Origin: Paracoccus denitrificans
GTDB taxonomy: Bacteria > Pseudomonadota > Alphaproteobacteria > Rhodobacterales > Rhodobacteraceae
Assembly: GCA_003240735.1 (NCBI GenBank)
Contig: QFNE01000022.1
Location: 1 to 38,364 of the forward strand
Length of the DNA stretch: 38,364 bases
Direction of reading: 5' to 3'
Under the pieces are notes generated by a model. The model made no database searches, had not been told where the DNA came from, and saw only the letters and a program-made list of their open reading frames with translations. Shown here piece after piece: positions 9,562 to 16,261 of this stretch. The translations under genes and the position numbers were made by a program. Position 1 is the stretch's first letter. Each line of letters starts with the position of its first letter.

Positions 9562-9724
9562 GGGAATCCACTTGGAAGCCACCCCGGCGGCCCTGCGGGA
9601 AATTGTGACTCAATTTCAGAACCTTACCCGACAGCATCGGTGGCCAGGGTGGATTCCTTTTGGAAGCCAGGGAATCCACTTGGTGGGTTCTTTTGGCCAG
9701 AAAAGCCACCTTCGGAAGCCACCC
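9562..9724. repeat. Iteron-like array of GGAA(T/G)CCAC repeats
   Basis: The nine-base motif GGAA(T/G)CCAC or a close variant occurs about seven times: 9563-9571, 9574-9582, 9649-9657 (inverted), 9662-9669 (last base changed), 9671-9679, about 9702-9709 (degenerate) and 9714-9722. Two copies are exact within a longer direct repeat, GGGAATCCACTTGG, at 9562-9575 and 9670-9683. The inverted pair 9649-9657 / 9671-9679 is a perfect 9-bp palindrome arm pair with a 13-base spacer. Several neighbours are spaced by 9-12 bases, near one helical turn. Such arrays usually bind a repressor, replication initiator or recombinase; which one applies here cannot be told. Confidence 0.7.
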
Positions 9725-9817
9725 TCAGGCCAGATCGGCAGAACACCTTGATTCCACGCCACAAAATTGATTGACATTTCTAGCCCCCTTGACGTACCCC
9801 TTGATCGTCGAAGAGTT

Positions 9818-9849
9818 GCGCCCGGAGGAAACCCCTCGCGGGCGCTTTT
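9818..9849 (+). terminator. Strong GC hairpin followed by TTTT (terminator or leader attenuator)
   Basis: GCGCCCG at 9818-9824 pairs with CGGGCGC at 9839-9845, and inside it GAGG (9825-9828) pairs with CCTC (9834-9837), leaving one bulged base and a small loop. TTTT follows directly (9846-9849). It is about 93 bases before the first methyltransferase start, so it may end incoming rightward transcription or act as an attenuator of the methyltransferase transcript. No plus-strand gene lies just upstream. Confidence 0.5.
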
Positions 9850-9941
9850 GCTTTCCCCCATCGCGGACCCTGACACAGCAACCGGCGTTTGCCGGGGCTT
9901 GCAATGGTCTGTCCGCCCTGCCCCGGATCCGAACCCCACCC

Positions 9942-11204
9942 ATGGACCTTGTCTTTGCGCCGAGCCAGATCGAGAGCTGGCCGATCGACCGGCTGCGCGC
10001 CTATGCTCGCAATGCCAAGATTCATGGTACGGACCAGGTGGCCAAGATCGCGGCAAGCATGGCCAAGTTCGGCTGGACCGTGCCTTGCTTGGTGGCTGAC
10101 GATGGCGATCTGATTGCGGGCCACGGTCGGGTGCTGGCCGCCATCATGTTGGGGCTGACCGAGGTGCCGGTGATCCGGCTTGGCCATCTGGATGAAGCGG
10201 AGCGCCGGGCGTACCGGATCGCGGACAACAAATTGACCGAGTTGGGCGAATGGGACGAGGCAATGCTGCGCGACGAGATCGCGGGGCTGCTGGCCGAGGA
10301 TTTCGACCTTACGCTGCTGGGCATCAGCGAGGATGATCTCGATGCGCTGTTGCGGGATCCCGATGCGCTGGGCGGCGATGGCCCCGTCGAGGGCGAGGAC
10401 GACGTTCCGGAGTTACCGGTCACCCCGGTCTCGGTGGCGGGTGACCTTTGGCAGCTTGGATCGCACCGGCTGATCTGCGGCGACAGCACCTCCGCCGATG
10501 TCGTCGGGCGGCTGCTCGGCGGCGTGAAGCCGTTGCTGATGGTGACGGACCCGCCTTACGGCGTGGAGTATGACCCAAGCTGGCGCAACCAGGCAGGAGC
10601 GGCCAAGACCAAGCGCACCGGCAAGGTGCTGAATGACAACCGTGCCGATTGGCGCGAGGCTTGGGCACTGTTCCCGGGCGATGTCGCCTATGTCTGGCAC
10701 GGCGCGCTTCACGCGGCGACGGTTGCTGAAAGCCTCTTGGTTGCAGGCTTCGCCATCCGCTCGCAGATTATCTGGGCCAAGGACCGGCTGGTCCTCAGCC
10801 GCGGCGATTACCACTGGCAGCACGAACCCTGCTGGTATGCCGTCCGCGCCAAGGGCAAGGGGCACTGGGCGGGCGACCGCAAGCAGACCACGTTGTGGCA
10901 GATCGCCAACCGCGATCAAGATGCCGACACGGTGCACGGTACGCAGAAGCCTGTCGAATGCATGCGCCGCCCGATCCTGAACAACTCCAGCCCCGGTCAG
11001 GCGGTATTTGAACCCTTCATGGGATCCGGCACCACGCTGATCGCGGCCGAAACTACCGGGCGCGTCTGCTTCGGCGTGGAACTGAACCCGGCCTATGTCG
11101 ATGTGGCCATCGAGCGCTGGCAGTCATTTACCGGCCAGGACGCCGTGCTGGTGGAAACCGGCGATAGCTTCGCCGACCTGAAGGCAAAGAGGCACGCGGC
11201 ATGA
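9942..11204 (+). CDS. ParB-domain DNA methyltransferase (DPPY type, adenine-N6 likely)
   Basis: A 420-residue phage-type DNA modification enzyme. The N-terminal 130 residues form a ParB/Srx-like module (ARNAKIHGTDQVAKIAASMAKFGW, then DLIAGHGRVLAA and RIADNKLTELG). The C-terminal half is an MTase with motif IV DPPYGVEYDP and, near the end, SAM-binding FEPFMGSGTTLIAAE. DPPY points to adenine methylation. I chose ATG 9942 because homology starts there; upstream in-frame non-ATG starts back to 9771 exist and no clear ribosome site precedes 9942, so the start is uncertain. The next gene overlaps its end by four bases (ATGA) and is a diverged paralogue. A role in protecting phage DNA from host restriction is likely. 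Confidence 0.88.
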   Translation: MDLVFAPSQIESWPIDRLRAYARNAKIHGTDQVAKIAASMAKFGWTVPCLVADDGDLIAGHGRVLAAIMLGLTEVPVIRLGHLDEAERRAYRIADNKLTELGEWDEAMLRDEIAGLLAEDFDLTLLGISEDDLDALLRDPDALGGDGPVEGEDDVPELPVTPVSVAGDLWQLGSHRLICGDSTSADVVGRLLGGVKPLLMVTDPPYGVEYDPSWRNQAGAAKTKRTGKVLNDNRADWREAWALFPGDVAYVWHGALHAATVAESLLVAGFAIRSQIIWAKDRLVLSRGDYHWQHEPCWYAVRAKGKGHWAGDRKQTTLWQIANRDQDADTVHGTQKPVECMRRPILNNSSPGQAVFEPFMGSGTTLIAAETTGRVCFGVELNPAYVDVAIERWQSFTGQDAVLVETGDSFADLKAKRHAA

Positions 11205-12568
11205 ATGCGCCCCTCCTGCCGGGCAGGATAGAACATTGGCCCCTCGCCCGGCTGAAGCCCTACGCCCGGAACGCCAAGACCCACGACGCCGATCAGGTCG
11301 CGAAGATCGCTGCCAGCATGGCCGAGTTCGGCTGGACCGTGCCGGTGCTGGTGGCGGCCGACGGCGAGTTGATCGCGGGTCATGGTCGCATCCTGGCCGC
11401 CGCCCAACTCGGCCTGTCCGAGGCCCCGGTCATCGTGCTGGGCCATCTGACCGAGGCGCAGCGCCGCGCTTATCGCATCGCCGACAACAAGCTGACCGAA
11501 TTGGGCGGCTGGGATGAGGCGCTGCTGTTGCAGGAATTGCAGGCACTGTTGGCCGAGGACTTCGACCTTGGTCTGATCGGGATCCCCGAGGATGAACTGG
11601 ACGCCCTGCTGCACGCGGGCGATGACGACAAGACATTGATCGACGACGATGCGGCCGATGCCATCCCCGATCCACCTGCCGAACCCATCACCAAGCCGGG
11701 TGACATCTGGGCGCTGGGCAAGCACCGGCTGTGCTGCGGCGACGCCACCGATGCGGACGCCGTCGCCAGACTGATGCAGGGCGAACGGGCCACGCTCATG
11801 TTCACCTCACCGCCCTACGCCCAGCAGCGCGACTACGGCGCCGCCAAGGAAAAGGTCGGCGATTGGGATGCGCTGATGCATGGCGTGTTCGCCACGGCAC
11901 GGGTCAAAACGGACGCGCAACTGCTGGTCAACCTAGGCCTCGTGCACCGCGACAGCGAATGGCAGCCCTATTGGGAAGGATGGGTCGAATGGATGCGCGC
12001 CTCTGGCTGGCGGCGATTTGGCTGGTATGTGTGGGATCAGGGCCCCGGTTTGCCGGGCGACTGGAACGGCCGCCTGGCTCCGTCGCACGAGTTCATTTTC
12101 CACTTCAACCGCAGCCCGCGCAAACCGCACAAGACGGTCCCGTCCAAACACGCGGGCGAAACCCTCGGCGGCGGTGGGCTGCGCGGAGCCGACGGCACCG
12201 TCCACGCCAAGACCGGCACCGGCAACGCGATCCAAAGCCATCGCATTCCCGACAGCGTGTTCAGGATCATGCGCCACAAGGGCGGGCTGGGCGCGGCCGG
12301 ATCGCACCCGGCGGTCTTCCCTGTGGCGCTGGTCGAGGCCGTGCTGACAGCGTTCTCGGATCCGGGTGACCTGATCTACGAGCCGTTCTGCGGCTCTGGC
12401 ACCCAGATCGTCGCCGCCGAACGCGCTGGGCGGCGGTGCTTCGCGATGGAATTGGACCCGGTTTACTGCGACGTCGCCGTGCGGCGGTGGGAGATGGCGA
12501 CGGGGCGAAAGGCGCAGTTGGAAGATCGCAACAAGACCACCATTGGCAAGGAGACAAAACAGCAATGA
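11201..12568 (+). CDS. ParB-domain DNA methyltransferase (SPPY type, cytosine-N4 likely)
   Basis: A 455-residue enzyme whose first ~130 residues are closely similar to those of the preceding gene (shared HGRxLAA, RRAYRIADNKLTELG and LLAEDFDL segments), showing tandem duplication of the ParB-like module. The catalytic half differs: motif IV is TSPPYAQQRDY, which in this class usually means N4-cytosine methylation, and motif I is YEPFCGSGTQIVAAE. An insert around residues 300-355, rich in glycine, histidine and lysine, may help target recognition. It starts inside the stop of the first methyltransferase (ATGA overlap) and its own stop overlaps the next start by four bases, so the genes are co-translated. 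Confidence 0.88.
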   Translation: MNAPLLPGRIEHWPLARLKPYARNAKTHDADQVAKIAASMAEFGWTVPVLVAADGELIAGHGRILAAAQLGLSEAPVIVLGHLTEAQRRAYRIADNKLTELGGWDEALLLQELQALLAEDFDLGLIGIPEDELDALLHAGDDDKTLIDDDAADAIPDPPAEPITKPGDIWALGKHRLCCGDATDADAVARLMQGERATLMFTSPPYAQQRDYGAAKEKVGDWDALMHGVFATARVKTDAQLLVNLGLVHRDSEWQPYWEGWVEWMRASGWRRFGWYVWDQGPGLPGDWNGRLAPSHEFIFHFNRSPRKPHKTVPSKHAGETLGGGGLRGADGTVHAKTGTGNAIQSHRIPDSVFRIMRHKGGLGAAGSHPAVFPVALVEAVLTAFSDPGDLIYEPFCGSGTQIVAAERAGRRCFAMELDPVYCDVAVRRWEMATGRKAQLEDRNKTTIGKETKQQ

Positions 12569-13074
12569 TCATCGATACCCCGATCTGGCGAAACGCCGAC
12601 CTCATACGGATCATTCCGATCACGCGCGCAGACCTGAACCAGGCCATATCCCGAAACGACTTTCGGCCTGAAAACACACCCAAACCCGGAAAGGCGCGCT
12701 GGTACGGCTGGAGAGACGTGGTGTCGGTTGCTGCCGCTCAGGACTTGCGCAAACTCGGCTTTGGTCCGTCCATGGCATTCGGGCTGGTGAAAAACCACCT
12801 GTCACCGTTTCTGCGGGGTAGCATAGACGCCCCGGACGATTGCGCAGGAGTGCTTTGGCTTATCCGCCCAAGTGACGACCATCTCAACATTGAGACCCCG
12901 TGTGAGTTCCTGCGGCACACCGAATACGAGGAACTCCTTGTCACGCCAGACGAGAGCGCTTGCATCATCGTGAATATCGGTCGCATTGCAGCCCGCGTTC
13001 GCAATGCCCTGCAGGCGACCGAGACTGCCAAGGTCATCCGTGAGGAATTTCAGATCACAGGACCGTTGATGTGA
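12565..13074 (+). CDS. Putative DNA-binding protein with MerR-like N-terminal helix-turn-helix
   Basis: A 169-residue protein. The N-terminal 80 residues (ITRADLNQAISRNDFRP, then KARWYGWRDVVSVAAAQDLRKLGFGPSMAFGLV) resemble a MerR-type winged helix that reads a Y/W-G-x-x-DV segment followed by a recognition helix pair. The rest is unassigned. It is coupled by a four-base overlap to the methyltransferase before it and overlaps the next gene, so it is part of the methyltransferase operon and may regulate it. I do not recognise a named family with certainty. Confidence 0.6.
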   Translation: MIIDTPIWRNADLIRIIPITRADLNQAISRNDFRPENTPKPGKARWYGWRDVVSVAAAQDLRKLGFGPSMAFGLVKNHLSPFLRGSIDAPDDCAGVLWLIRPSDDHLNIETPCEFLRHTEYEELLVTPDESACIIVNIGRIAARVRNALQATETAKVIREEFQITGPLM

Positions 13075-13280
13075 CCCAATCGCGCGGCATGTCGCTGATC
13101 GAAGCCGTCACCAATGTGGCGGCGGGCTATGTGCTCGCTGTCACCACGCAGATCGTGGTGTTTCCATGGTTCGGCCTGCACCCAAGCCTTGGCGAGAACC
13201 TGGCACTGGGCGGGGTCTTCGTCGGCATATCGCTACTGCGCAGCTACGCGCTGCGCAGGCTGTTCGAGCACTGGCGATAA
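13071..13280 (+). CDS. Small phage membrane protein (DUF7220-like)
   Basis: A 69-residue protein starting at GTG 13071, overlapping the preceding stop (GTGA). Two hydrophobic stretches are visible, at about residues 14-29 (AAGYVLAVTTQIVVFP) and about 39-57 (ENLALGGVFVGISLLRSYA), followed by a basic C-terminus (LRRLFEHWR). Short two-helix proteins beginning SLIEAxxNVxxGYxxA are common in phages and prophages near packaging genes and have no known function. An internal ATG at 13089 is an alternative start. Confidence 0.7.
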   Translation: MTQSRGMSLIEAVTNVAAGYVLAVTTQIVVFPWFGLHPSLGENLALGGVFVGISLLRSYALRRLFEHWR

Positions 13281-13290
13281 AAGCAGAGCA

Positions 13291-13872
13291 TCAGGCAGCC
13301 TTGAGTTTGTACACGGTGCCTTTGCCCGCGACCTTCTCCGAGGTAACCGGCAGGTTCAGCTTCTTCTTGAGGCCGCCCGAAATCAGGCCTCTCGCCGAAT
13401 GCGCCAACCAGCCCGTCGCTTCGACGATCTCGGCGATGGATGCGCCCTCGGGTCGCTGAATGAGTGCGATGATCTCCGCCTGCTTGGTGCCGGCGCGGAT
13501 GGCAACCGGCTTCGGCGTGGAAGGGTTCGGGGAAGCTTCGGACGCATCCTTGGGCCCAGTGACCAGCTCCAGCTTTGCCTTGCGCGCGCTGGCGACGGCG
13601 CTGGCCACCACCGGCTCGATCCCGATGGCTTGCAGCCCGGCGTCAGTCGCGATCAGCGTGGTGCCGTGGCCGTCGCCGGTTTCACGCCACATCGGCTCGC
13701 CGCGCCGCAGGTTGGCCTCGACCTCTTCCAGCCAGCCGCGGTTGATCATCGCGGTAACGGCCATCTTCGCTGCGGCGCCATTCAGCCCCTCGGGCAGTGG
13801 CATAGCGAGGTTGCCGGGGCGCGTTGCCGCGCGGCTGAGGACGATGGTTTGGGTGTCAGTGAGTTTGGGCAT
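13291..13872 (-). CDS. DUF3489 domain protein
   Basis: A 193-residue protein. The C-terminal 70 residues (GTKQAEIIALIQRPEGASIAEIVEATGWLAHSARGLISGGLKKKLNLPV) are the DUF3489 signature, a helix-turn-helix-like module. The N-terminal half (TDTQTIVLSRAATRPGNLAMPLPEGLNG) looks like a second winged-helix unit. A GGGAGG ribosome site precedes ATG 13872. Members are common in Rhodobacteraceae prophages and may bind DNA. It converges with the membrane protein gene, whose stop is only about ten bases away. It is the last gene of the minus-strand cluster. Confidence 0.82.
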   Translation of the reverse strand: MPKLTDTQTIVLSRAATRPGNLAMPLPEGLNGAAAKMAVTAMINRGWLEEVEANLRRGEPMWRETGDGHGTTLIATDAGLQAIGIEPVVASAVASARKAKLELVTGPKDASEASPNPSTPKPVAIRAGTKQAEIIALIQRPEGASIAEIVEATGWLAHSARGLISGGLKKKLNLPVTSEKVAGKGTVYKLKAA

Positions 13873-13909
13873 CTTGGCCTCCCTTCATGGAATGGGGTGT
13901 CAGGGATGA

Positions 13910-14308
13910 TCAGTCGCTCTCGGCCATTGCGGCGGCGACTGCGAAATGCTGAACCCAGCCAGTCAGGTAGGGCAGCCCTGCGGGGATCCCCTCGTCGCGC
14001 TCAAGCTGGCGCGAGATACGCCAGTCCTGCCATGTGCGGATCGAGGATTTGATCGCGGTTTCGCTGTCGATGTTGCAGCCCACCATGTTGCCGACCACAT
14101 CGTCAGCGAAATGGCGGCCCATGCGGCTGTCGAGAAAATCGCGGATTCCGATCATCTCGTCTTCGCTGTTGGCGCGGATGGCCTCGGCGATCAGGGTCGA
14201 GGCCAGCACCCAGACTTCGACACTGCGGCGGTCGCGCTGCGGGCAAGTGGTCAGGGTGCCGAAGAAGCCGTAGTCGGGGTTGCGGCTGGGCCGGATGGGG
14301 TGCGTCAT
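13910..14308 (-). CDS. Hypothetical prophage protein
   Basis: A 132-residue protein. I set the start at 14308 (MTHPIRPSRNPDYGFFGT) because an AAAGGA site lies about eight bases upstream; a longer frame begins at 14335. It has no recognisable catalytic motif; the centre (EMIGIRDFLDSRMGRHFADDV) is helical and charged. It belongs to the minus-strand cluster between the methyltransferase and terminase genes. Function unknown. Confidence 0.65.
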   Translation of the reverse strand: MTHPIRPSRNPDYGFFGTLTTCPQRDRRSVEVWVLASTLIAEAIRANSEDEMIGIRDFLDSRMGRHFADDVVGNMVGCNIDSETAIKSSIRTWQDWRISRQLERDEGIPAGLPYLTGWVQHFAVAAAMAESD

Positions 14309-14425
14309 GGCGGTGGTCCTTTGGGTAAGTTGCATCGTTTTGCTGTGACAACCATCGCTCCAGCCCGCAGATTATCGTAGGCAATTCAGAGCAATATCAT
14401 GGCTTTATGATCGCACCGCATTGGC

Positions 14426-14782
14426 TCATGCGATTCGATCCGGATCGATCAGTGCCGCCTGCTCCGCCTCATGGCGCTGGGCGGCGTCGGGCGGGTCGCG
14501 GCGGGCGTTGACCATGGCCACGAACAGCGCGCGGGCGATGGTGGCTATCTCGTCAGCCCCGGCGCTGGTCAGTTTGGCATCGTGAATCGCGATGGCCTCG
14601 CCCAGATCTGTCAGTGCATAGATCGTCGCGAACTCGGCCTCCGTCGGGTCGCAGGTCTCGGTATCGCGGTCATGCTCGGACACCGCCACGCTGCGGCAAA
14701 ACCGTAGGTCAAACCCGATGGCGCATTCGCGGCGGGCAACGTCGGCGAGGGTTTCGCCCTCGGACAGGCAGTTGGGGATCAT
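14426..14782 (-). CDS. Hypothetical prophage protein
   Basis: A 118-residue acidic protein. The start at 14782 (MIPNCLSEGETLADVARRECAIG) is preferred over the upstream ATG at 14830 because of an AAGGAGC ribosome site and a four-base ATGA overlap with the stop of the gene before it. The second half (ALTDLGEAIAIHDAKLTSAGADEIATIARALFVAMV) is predicted helical. No family recognised. Confidence 0.65.
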   Translation of the reverse strand: MIPNCLSEGETLADVARRECAIGFDLRFCRSVAVSEHDRDTETCDPTEAEFATIYALTDLGEAIAIHDAKLTSAGADEIATIARALFVAMVNARRDPPDAAQRHEAEQAALIDPDRIA

Positions 14783-15084
14783 GGGGTTGCTCCTTCGGGG
14801 GCGTGGGTTTCTGGATCGAGTTCGATCCATCCCCCGTCCTGCCAGACGTAGAGATGACAGAACTGACAGGTCGGGCGCGGCAGGATCACCGGCTCGCGGG
14901 GCTTCTCGAAGGCTTCGACCCTGTCGGCGCGGACCTGCCGGATTTCTCTGGCGGCGAGGATGTCCTCAGGCGTCCACGGTGCCAGCGCAGGCAGCATGTG
15001 TTCGGGGTAGCCGTCATAATGGCTGTAAACATGCGCCCATTCTCCGGGGCCCACTTCGATGGCGATCTGCGCGCGCGTGCTCAT
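14779..15084 (-). CDS. Small phage protein with YSHYDGYPE motif
   Basis: A 101-residue protein starting STRAQIAIEVGPGEWAHVYSHYDGYPEHMLPAL. The x-Y-x-H-x-DGYP pattern recurs in uncharacterised small phage and plasmid proteins. A CQFC pair at about residues 73-76 could bind metal, although no second pair is present. It overlaps both neighbours by four bases (14779-14782 and 15081-15084), so it is translationally coupled. Function unknown. Confidence 0.68.
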   Translation of the reverse strand: MSTRAQIAIEVGPGEWAHVYSHYDGYPEHMLPALAPWTPEDILAAREIRQVRADRVEAFEKPREPVILPRPTCQFCHLYVWQDGGWIELDPETHAPEGATP

Positions 15085-15302
15085 GATGCAGGCCTCAGTT
15101 CAGTTTTCACACGGCCTGCGCGGCGTCCGGCCTCGAATGCCTCCTCCAGCGCGGCGCGGATCGCCCAGACAGCGGCATCGTGGAAATCAAGCCGGTCCCA
15201 GTTGCGGGTCTCCAGCGTCTCGAGGTGAAACTGGCGCTGGGCGATCTCGAGGATCAGGGCATCGCGCTGGGCGTTGGGGTCGGTTTTGGTGCAGCGTCGC
15301 AT
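15081..15302 (-). CDS. DUF6900-like small protein
   Basis: A 73-residue protein with the phrase LETLETRNWDRLDFHDAAVWAIRAALEEAFEAGRRAG, which resembles DUF6900, a short helical family of phages and Rhodobacteraceae. An AAGGAGC ribosome site precedes ATG 15302. Its stop overlaps the next start. Function unknown. Confidence 0.65.
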   Translation of the reverse strand: MRRCTKTDPNAQRDALILEIAQRQFHLETLETRNWDRLDFHDAAVWAIRAALEEAFEAGRRAGRVKTELRPAS

Positions 15303-15336
15303 GGTTTTGCTCCTTGTGGCTTAGGGGCGCGCGGGC

Positions 15337-15549
15337 TCAGATCAGCCCGTGCTGCTTCAGGACCGGGACGACATCCGCCAGCTCGATGGTCAGGCAGTCG
15401 ATTCCGACCCGGCCGGCCATCTCGAAGACCTCGGCATTCAGGCTTTGGTCATTGAGGTGGCGCTGCAGCGTGGCGGTGCTCATGGCCTGAACGAAGCGTG
15501 CGCGGTCGATGAAGATGCGGGTCGTATCGGAGGGGATTGCGATGGTCAT
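15337..15549 (-). CDS. Hypothetical 70-residue protein
   Basis: Begins MTIAIPSDTTRIFIDRARFV with a good AAGGAGA ribosome site. It is the first gene of the minus-strand cluster and lies divergently from the terminase small subunit, about 140 bases away. No family recognised. Confidence 0.62.
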   Translation of the reverse strand: MTIAIPSDTTRIFIDRARFVQAMSTATLQRHLNDQSLNAEVFEMAGRVGIDCLTIELADVVPVLKQHGLI

Positions 15550-15625
15550 GGTCTTGTCTCCTTGCGGTGGCTTTGGGGATGCGATGCACCCGTTTTCCTG
15601 TCCACAGAGTCGCTCTTTCGGGAAG

Positions 15626-15695
15626 TGTAATCAACTGAATAAGAAGAGCATTTCCATTTAATTACAATGTCTTGAGGAAAACCATAGCGCTATGG
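15626..15695. promoter_or_regulatory. Inverted repeats in the divergent region before the terminase
   Basis: TGTAAT (15626-15631) and ATTACA (15661-15666) form an inverted pair about 29 bases apart. A perfect 14-bp palindrome, CCATAGCGCTATGG (15682-15695), contains the ATG of the terminase small subunit (15692-15694), with GAGGA just before it (15673-15677). These could be operators controlling the packaging operon and the minus-strand cluster, or an RNA hairpin restraining translation. The stretch 15600-15670 is visibly A+T-rich, as promoters are. Confidence 0.45.
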
Positions 15696-16261
15696 AAGGC
15701 ATGTCCGAACGCGCCTATTCCGCCCATTCCGGCCTGTCGCGCGGGGCGGTGCAGAAGGCGCGCAAGAACGGTCGGCTGGTGCTGTTTGGCGATGGATCGA
15801 TCAACGCAGCCGCCTCGGATGCGCGGCGTGGGGTGATGACGGATCCCGATCAGCAGATGCGCTCGCGCGGCGGGTTTGGCGCGGGTGGTGAAGGTCCGGG
15901 GATTGGCAACAGCGGCGTTTCCGGGCCCGGTGACAGCACCTCCTATCTGAAGGCCCGCACCGCGCTGACCGTCTACCAAGCGCAGGAACGGCAGCTGTCG
16001 ATCCAGCGCAAGAAAGGCGCTCTGGTCGACCGCGCGCGCACTGAGGCGCTGGTGTTTCGCCTTGCGCGGCAAGAACGCGACACATGGGTCACCTGGCCCA
16101 CCCGCGTGGCGGCGCTGATGGCAGCGCAATTATCCGCAGAGATGGAGAAGGCATCGGGGGTGCCCGTGACAATCGAGACTGCGATCCTGCAAAGGGTGCT
16201 GGAAACCCATGTCCGAGAGCAGCTTGACGCCCTTGCCGACCTCCGGGTCTCGCTTGGATGA
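15692..16261 (+). CDS. Terminase small subunit (Nu1-like)
   Basis: A 189-residue protein. The N-terminal part (MSERAYSAHSGLSRGAVQKARKNGRLVLFGDGSIN, residues 4-38) is the helix-turn-helix of lambda Nu1-type small terminases, which bind the cos/pac site. The middle is a glycine-rich linker, followed by a helical oligomerisation region (YLKARTALTVYQAQERQLSIQRKKGALVDRARTEALVFRLARQERD). Its 3' end overlaps the large subunit start by 53 bases. It begins the rightward structural operon. Confidence 0.85.
   Translation: MEGMSERAYSAHSGLSRGAVQKARKNGRLVLFGDGSINAAASDARRGVMTDPDQQMRSRGGFGAGGEGPGIGNSGVSGPGDSTSYLKARTALTVYQAQERQLSIQRKKGALVDRARTEALVFRLARQERDTWVTWPTRVAALMAAQLSAEMEKASGVPVTIETAILQRVLETHVREQLDALADLRVSLG

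Larger units (their letters stand above)
9325..9941. other. Gene-free divergent intergenic region
   Basis: About 617 bases separate the leftward defence operon from the rightward methyltransferase genes. They hold the candidate helicase promoter, an iteron-like repeat array (9562-9724), a TTGACA element at 9771-9776 that could be a rightward -35, and a strong hairpin followed by TTTT (9818-9849). Short open frames crossing the region have compositions and repeated peptides that simply mirror the DNA repeats, so I call none of them as genes. The region may mark the junction between defence island and prophage, but no attachment site could be recognised. Confidence 0.6.

Noticed and set aside
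9407..9709. Minus-strand 100-codon open frame over the iteron array
   Set aside because: Its repeated VDSLASK/VDSPVKK peptides merely translate the DNA repeats, and there is no ribosome site or family resemblance.
9920..9940. tRNA-like T-arm (GGTTCGGATCC on the minus strand)
   Set aside because: The flanking bases do not form a T-stem, and no acceptor or anticodon arm could be built around it.
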